Source: Deltaproteobacteria bacterium (lineage in GTDB: Bacteria > Desulfobacterota > Binatia > HRBIN30 > CADEER01). From it: a stretch of 64,000 nucleotides of DNA. Of this stretch, positions 59,680 to 64,000 are shown one piece after another (positions within the stretch are counted from its first letter, which is position 1; each line of letters starts with the position of its first letter). Under the pieces are notes generated by a model. It did not search any database. It saw nothing but the letters and a program-made list of their open reading frames with translations, and was not told the DNA's origin. The stretch lies in assembly GCA_029262455.1 (NCBI GenBank), contig JAJCZJ010000091.1, forward strand, positions 62,001 to 126,000, written 5' to 3'. A program made the translations under genes and the position numbers.

Positions 59680-60888
59680 ATGGGCAATGCTCTCGAAGGA
59701 ATCCGGGTTGTCGATCTCACGGTTTGGTTTCAAGGACCGGTCGCGGCGCAGCACCTTGCCGACTTCGGCGCGGAGGTCATCAAGGTCGAGCGCCCGAACG
59801 GCGGCGATCAGGGACGCGGTGTTCGCAGCATCAAAGCGCTGCCGGTTGCCGATTGGAACCAGTACTTCCTGGTCATCAACCGCAACAAGAAGAGCATCGC
59901 CATCGATCTCAAGAAGGAATCGGGGCGCGAGATTCTCTATCGGCTGGTCGAGAAGTCGGATGTGTTCTTATCCAACATGGGCATCGAGCTGCTCGAAGGT
60001 TGGAACTTGGGCTACGACAAGTTGAGCGAGATCAACCCAAAGTTGGTCTATGCCACAAACACCGGCTACGGCCGCTTCGGTGCAGTGAATAAGCCGTCGT
60101 TTGACATGACCGTGCAGGCGCTTACTGGACTGATGGCGCGGCTCGGTGAGCCGGGGCAGCCGCCGATCTACCTCGGCATGGGGTCGGGCGATGCCTTTGG
60201 TGGCCTGATGTCGGCCTTGGCCATCATGATGGCCCTGCATCACCGGCGCCGTACCGGCAAGGGGCAGTGGGTCGACGCGTCCTTGTATGGAGCGCAGCTC
60301 TATCTCACTGGCCAGACGCTACAGGCGTACCTGGCGGGCGATCGGGATCGCGCCAAACAGCGCTCTCGACGGGACGTTGTGAACCCGCTGTGGAACGTCT
60401 ACCAGGCGAGCGATCGTTGGTTGTTCGTTTGCGCACACAACAACGAGACTGGCTGGAAGAAGGTCTGCGGCGCAATGGGCGCATCCGAGCTGGCGAACGA
60501 CGCGCGTTTTGCGAATGCGGATCTCCGACGCAGCAACGGTCCCGAATTGGTCGATGCGCTCGACGCGGTTTTCGCACAGGGCGCTTCCGACGATTGGGTG
60601 AAGAAACTCCGGGCCAAGAATGTCCCGTCGAGCCCGGTGTGCAACTTGGCCGACCTCGCCGCTGATCCACAGGCCTGGGAAAACGACTACTTCGTGAAAG
60701 CGCACTGCGAAGAAGTGCAACGCGAGGTAGACGTGCGCGGGCTGCCGATCGGCTTGCGCAAGACTCCGGGAAGCGTGCGCACCCTTGGTCCCGAGTTGGC
60801 GCAGGATACCGAGCTGACGCTCAACATGTTGCTGGATTACTCGTGGGAAGAAATCGCCGAGCTCAAGGAAGCTGGCGTCATTCCATAG
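59680..60888 (+). CDS. CaiB/BaiF family CoA-transferase 2
   Basis: 402 residues starting at ATG 59680, one base after the preceding stop; the frame is open upstream but that part overlaps the previous gene. Motifs: MGNALEGIRVVDLTVWFQGPVAAQHLADFGAEVIKVERPNGGDQ, NRNKKSIAIDLKKESGREIL, KPSFDMTVQALTGLMARLG with the catalytic Asp, and GKGQWVDASLYGAQLY. It ends LLDYSWEEIAELKEAGVIP. Substrate unknown. Confidence 0.94.
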   Translation: MGNALEGIRVVDLTVWFQGPVAAQHLADFGAEVIKVERPNGGDQGRGVRSIKALPVADWNQYFLVINRNKKSIAIDLKKESGREILYRLVEKSDVFLSNMGIELLEGWNLGYDKLSEINPKLVYATNTGYGRFGAVNKPSFDMTVQALTGLMARLGEPGQPPIYLGMGSGDAFGGLMSALAIMMALHHRRRTGKGQWVDASLYGAQLYLTGQTLQAYLAGDRDRAKQRSRRDVVNPLWNVYQASDRWLFVCAHNNETGWKKVCGAMGASELANDARFANADLRRSNGPELVDALDAVFAQGASDDWVKKLRAKNVPSSPVCNLADLAADPQAWENDYFVKAHCEEVQREVDVRGLPIGLRKTPGSVRTLGPELAQDTELTLNMLLDYSWEEIAELKEAGVIP

Positions 60889-60890
60889 GA

Positions 60891-60979
60891 ACCGCAGATG
60901 AACGCTGATGAACGCAGATGGGTTTCTAGGATGTATGCGACGCCTGCACTGATCGGCGTTCACCAGCGTTCATCTGTGG
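60891..60979. repeat. Dispersed palindromic element, short copy
   Basis: Inverted ends ACCGCAGATGAACGC (60891) and GCGTTCATCTGTGG (60966-60979) surround a short spacer. It separates the two downstream CoA-transferase genes and has the same ends as the element at 15336. Confidence 0.75.
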
Positions 60980-60995
60980 ATGAGTTCTTCTCGTA

Positions 60996-62234
60996 ATGGG
61001 CACGCCGCTCGGTCCGCTTGCCGGCCTACGTATTCTCGACATCTCCACCATGATGGCCGGTCCCTACGCCGGGACTTTGATGGGCGATATGGGAGCGGAT
61101 GTCATCAAGGTCGAATCGCACTATGGCGACGAGAGTCGTCATCTCGGGCCATCGCGCGATGGGGAGCGATCCGCGTATCTCAGCCTGAACCGCAGTAAGC
61201 GCAGTCTTTGCCTCGATCTGCGAAAAGGCGAGTCGCAGGAAGTGTTTGCCCGGCTCGTGAAGTCGTCGGACATCATCGTGACCAATGTGCGCGAGCCGGC
61301 GCTGTCCAAGTTGCGCGTCGACTACGACAGTGTCGTCAAGCATCGCGAAGACATCGTGTGGATTGGCATTACGGCATTTGGGGCTGATGGCCCTTACGAA
61401 GGGCGGCCCGGGATCGACTTCCTGGCGCAAGGGTATGCCGGTCTGTTGGCGTTGAACGGAGATCCGGACGGAGATCCGGTACGCGTTACCGTTCCGTTGA
61501 TCGATACTTTGACGTCGGTGCTGGCGACGACCGCGGCGCTGGCAGCGCTGCGTGTGCGTGACCAGACCGGCAAGGGCCAACGCGTCGATTTGTGTCTGCT
61601 CGATGCTTTGATTCATGCGCAGGCGGCGGGTCTGGGTAGTTATCTGATCACTGGCGAGGTGGTGCCGCGTACCGGCAATCGCAGCTTGTACTTTGCGCCT
61701 TCGGGTATCTATCCGACCAAGGATGGCAAGATGGCGGTGATCACATGCCCGGGGCAGAAGTTTTTCGCCAATCTCTGCACTGCAATGGAGCGCAAGTGGA
61801 TCGACGAGGAGCGCTTCTCGACGGTCGATAACCGGTTGGCCAACCAAGACGAGCTCGATCGTATCATTGGCGAGCGTACCGTGGACTTTGCGCGCGAGGA
61901 ACTCGTGCAGCGGCTCGTCGACGCCGACGTGCTGACCGCCCCGATCAAGGAAGCGCCGGAAGTCGTCGAAGATCCGCAGGTGCGACACAATGGAATGATT
62001 CAGACCGTTGACCATCCCAAGCTCGGCGAGGTCGATGTGACGGGATTGCCTTTGCACTTTCACGGAACGCCCGGGGCGGTGCAGAGACATCCACCGATGC
62101 TGGGTGAGCATACCCAAGAGATATTGTCCGGCCTCGGATACTCCGACGAGGAGATCCGCGGGTTTGTCGAAACCAAGATTGCCGGCGAGTGGCCGGAAAG
62201 AATCCCCTCTCCCTCAGGGGGAGGGCCAAGGTGA
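60996..62234 (+). CDS. CaiB/BaiF family CoA-transferase 3
   Basis: 412 residues. Motifs: GLRILDISTMMAGPYAGTLMGDMGADVIKVESHYGDESR, NRSKRSLCLDLRKGESQEV, EGRPGIDFLAQGYAGLLALNGDPDGDPVRV with the catalytic Asp and GKGQRVDLCLLDALIH. It ends GEHTQEILSGLGYSDEEIRGFVETKIAGE. The last codons overlap a G/C-rich repeat, giving a Pro/Ser/Gly tail (PSPSGGGPR) that is probably a repeat-derived extension. The broken copy at 29637 is a relative. Confidence 0.94.
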   Translation: MGTPLGPLAGLRILDISTMMAGPYAGTLMGDMGADVIKVESHYGDESRHLGPSRDGERSAYLSLNRSKRSLCLDLRKGESQEVFARLVKSSDIIVTNVREPALSKLRVDYDSVVKHREDIVWIGITAFGADGPYEGRPGIDFLAQGYAGLLALNGDPDGDPVRVTVPLIDTLTSVLATTAALAALRVRDQTGKGQRVDLCLLDALIHAQAAGLGSYLITGEVVPRTGNRSLYFAPSGIYPTKDGKMAVITCPGQKFFANLCTAMERKWIDEERFSTVDNRLANQDELDRIIGERTVDFAREELVQRLVDADVLTAPIKEAPEVVEDPQVRHNGMIQTVDHPKLGEVDVTGLPLHFHGTPGAVQRHPPMLGEHTQEILSGLGYSDEEIRGFVETKIAGEWPERIPSPSGGGPR

Positions 62235-62341
62235 GGGGATCGAAATGCCAACTCTCTTCTTGCCCTTGTGCCGCAAGGCCGTCCGTGCCCTTTCGAGAAT
62301 GTGCCCTCACCTTTAATTTTCTCCCGCGAGCAATGCGGGAG
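62204..62341. repeat. CCCTC-type repeat overlapping a CoA-transferase stop codon
   Basis: CCCCTCTCCCTCAGGGGGAG begins at 62204 and runs into GGTGAGGG; the complement CCCTCACC is at 62304-62311. A 7-bp hairpin (CTCCCGC/GCGGGAG, 62321-62341) follows. Comparable CCCTC repeats are common in GC-rich genomes. Here the repeat also encodes the last residues of the preceding gene. No gene is seen between 62235 and 62439. Confidence 0.6.
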
Positions 62342-62439
62342 ACGGAGATTAGTGCGGGCTTCGCCCGATCATTTCCACTTTGACCGTTGATTTCGCGAGC
62401 CTTCCAACCCGAGACCTCCACTAGGAGTAGGACTTCAGC

Positions 62440-63993
62440 ATGAACACAGCCAACTTTGTCAGTATCCCGGCTTCGATCTTTCCGGATCAGGAAATCCTCG
62501 TGTTTGCCGGCCGCCGATGGACCTACGGCCAACTGTGGCAGCGGGTGCAGCAGATTGGCAACGCGTTGCGCAGCACTGGCGTCGGTAGCGGCGATCGGGT
62601 CGCGGTGTTGCAGACGAACTCGGACGACTACGTCGCGAGTTATTTTGCGACGGCGCTGATTGGCGGCGTTTTTGTCCCGGTAAACTACCGCGCCAAGCCG
62701 ATCGAGTTGAAGCACATCTTGACGACCGCGAAGACCAAGGTGCTCCTGACCGGTGATCGGTACGTTTCGTTGATCAACGAGCTGCGCAGCGACCTGCCGA
62801 CCGTCGAAACCTACGTCGCGCTCGAGAGCGAGCAGGATGGCATGGTGCACTTTCCGAAGTTGTTGGAAGGTGCGTCTCCGGAATGCGAAGAGGCGGCGAT
62901 CGACGATGCGGAAACGACGATCTTGATGTACACCAGCGGCACGACCTCATTGCCGAAGGGTGTCATGCTGACCCACAATGAGTTCACGGCCTACGTTGTG
63001 AACAACGTCGAGATGGCAGACGGCACACCGCGTGGTACGGCTCTCCTGTCGGCGCCGCTGTACCACATTGCTGGTGCAACCAATATAATGACGAGCTTGT
63101 TCACCGGCCGGAAACTGGTGGTGTTGCCGCAGTTCGATCCCAGCGATTGGCTGGCGGCGGCACAACAGGAAGAAGTTACGCACGCCTTCGTCGTTCCTAC
63201 GATGATGAAGATGGTCATCGACCACCCGAAATTTGCGGACTTCAAGCTCGATAGCATCACGAACTTGTCATACGGCGGTGCGGCGATGCCGTTCCCGGTC
63301 ATTCGGCGAGCGATTGAGAGATTCCCGCCCGGCGTGGGGTTCGTCAATGCATTTGGCCAGACGGAGACGACTTCGACCCTCACAATTCTCGGCCCGGATG
63401 ATCACAAGCTCGACGGCAGCGAAGAAGAGGTTGCGCTACGTCTCAAGCGTCTGACCTCGATCGGGCGGCCGTTGCCGGACGTCGAGGTCAAGGTGGTTGA
63501 TGATGAGGGGAACACCTTGCCGACGGGCGAGGTGGGCGAGATCTGGGTGAGCACGCCACGGCTGATGAAGGGCTACGCCAACGACCAAGGTGGTGCCGAC
63601 TCACCGGTTCGCGACGGCTGGCTGCCGACCCGTGACATGGGTTGGATCGATGAGGAAGGATACATCTTCTTGGGCGGCCGCAAAGACGACATGATCATTC
63701 GCGGCGGCGAGAACATCGCGCCCGCCGAAGTCGAGGCCGTGCTGCAATCGCACCCGTGTGTTGAGGAAGCAGCGGTCATCGGCTTCAAGAACGAGGAGTG
63801 GGGCGAGCAGGTAGGCGCCATTATCGTTCTCAGGCCGGGGGAGAATGCCAGCGCGAAGGACCTGCAAGAGTACTGCCACCAGCAGATGGCCAGCTTCAAA
63901 AAGCCGGAGATTCTCCATTTTGTTGATGAACTGCCGAAGAACCAGATGGGCAAGGTGCTCAAGACCGATCTCCGCAAGACCTACGACGCGTGA
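62440..63993 (+). CDS. Acyl-CoA synthetase (AMP-forming, long-chain-fatty-acid-CoA ligase type)
   Basis: 517 residues of the ANL superfamily. The P-loop TTILMYTSGTTSLPKGVMLTH (A3), YGGAAMP (A4), NAFGQTETTST (A5), and DGWLPTRDMGWIDEEGYIFLGGRKDDMIIRGGENIAPAEVEAVL (A7-A8) lead to PKNQMGKVLKTDLR with the adenylation Lys (A10). It activates a carboxylate with ATP and CoA. AGGAG lies upstream of ATG 62440. With the CoA-transferases it suggests uptake and activation of an organic acid. The stop at 63991-63993 is inside the window. Confidence 0.94.
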   Translation: MNTANFVSIPASIFPDQEILVFAGRRWTYGQLWQRVQQIGNALRSTGVGSGDRVAVLQTNSDDYVASYFATALIGGVFVPVNYRAKPIELKHILTTAKTKVLLTGDRYVSLINELRSDLPTVETYVALESEQDGMVHFPKLLEGASPECEEAAIDDAETTILMYTSGTTSLPKGVMLTHNEFTAYVVNNVEMADGTPRGTALLSAPLYHIAGATNIMTSLFTGRKLVVLPQFDPSDWLAAAQQEEVTHAFVVPTMMKMVIDHPKFADFKLDSITNLSYGGAAMPFPVIRRAIERFPPGVGFVNAFGQTETTSTLTILGPDDHKLDGSEEEVALRLKRLTSIGRPLPDVEVKVVDDEGNTLPTGEVGEIWVSTPRLMKGYANDQGGADSPVRDGWLPTRDMGWIDEEGYIFLGGRKDDMIIRGGENIAPAEVEAVLQSHPCVEEAAVIGFKNEEWGEQVGAIIVLRPGENASAKDLQEYCHQQMASFKKPEILHFVDELPKNQMGKVLKTDLRKTYDA

Positions 63994-64000
63994 ATCTCGG

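Noticed and set aside
1..64000. tRNA or rRNA genes
   Set aside because: I saw no acceptor/T-loop combinations or rRNA-like sequence in the intergenic regions; a covariance-model search would be decisive.

Overview
This window looks like chromosomal DNA of a GC-rich Gram-negative bacterium. There are several lipoproteins, a LolA-like sorting protein next to an ABC exporter and a beta-barrel protein, and a class A penicillin-binding protein. Two F420-type enzymes (a Ddn-like reductase and a luciferase-like oxidoreductase), several CaiB/BaiF CoA-transferases, and secreted proteins with Thr/Pro-rich linkers and duplicated EF-hand (dockerin-like) tails fit an uncultured deltaproteobacterial lineage such as Desulfobacterota_B/Binatota. 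That assignment is inference from gene content; no rRNA or other marker gene is present.

Layout. 1-4100: end of a histone-deacetylase-family gene, mrcA-like PBP1A (minus), nth. 4224-12643: two convergent operons encoding two paralogous lipoproteins with protein-kinase-like motifs (HxD-x4-N and DNG), an exported metallophosphoesterase, two ADP/ATP-translocase (NTT) family membrane proteins, one of them with a HEAT-repeat tail, and a double cNMP-binding-domain protein. 12887-15294: an unknown exported protein, a 21-residue membrane peptide, VOC and GST proteins. 15797-20970: a five-gene operon (LolA-like protein, two FtsX permeases, ATPase, beta-barrel protein). 21024-28417: phosphatase, hydrolase, dienoyl-CoA-reductase-like flavoenzyme, F420 enzymes, alkyl-sulfatase-like lipoprotein. 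28488-33100: a scarred region with a 39-bp inverted-repeat element, a broken CoA-transferase, an IS3 remnant and a REP-associated (Y1/RAYT) transposase flanked by short inverted repeats. 33500-34701: encapsulin and its ferritin-like cargo, behind a sequence matching a sigma-54 promoter. 35215-37901: divergent FixL/FixJ-like pair. 38139-48118: very large secreted or surface proteins. 48159-55071: hemerythrin, sensor kinase, thioesterase, old-yellow-enzyme homologue, Tat-type amidohydrolase, dockerin-tailed protein. 55238-58179: GNAT, then xdhC-mocA-coxG-like genes. 58467-63993: three CaiB/BaiF CoA-transferases and an acyl-CoA synthetase.

How the genes may work together. The most striking block is 4224-12643. 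Lipoproteins with kinase motifs would sit outside the cytoplasm, where ATP is normally absent. The linked NTT-family carriers could supply nucleotide and the exported phosphoesterase could reverse phosphorylation. This is a hypothesis from motifs and linkage, not a demonstrated pathway. Elsewhere the genes point to catabolism of CoA-activated carboxylic acids, iron storage in an encapsulin shell and a rich cell-surface proteome. Dispersed palindromic elements (ends containing GATGAACGC, and GGCTC-GAGCC hairpins) lie between many of the genes.
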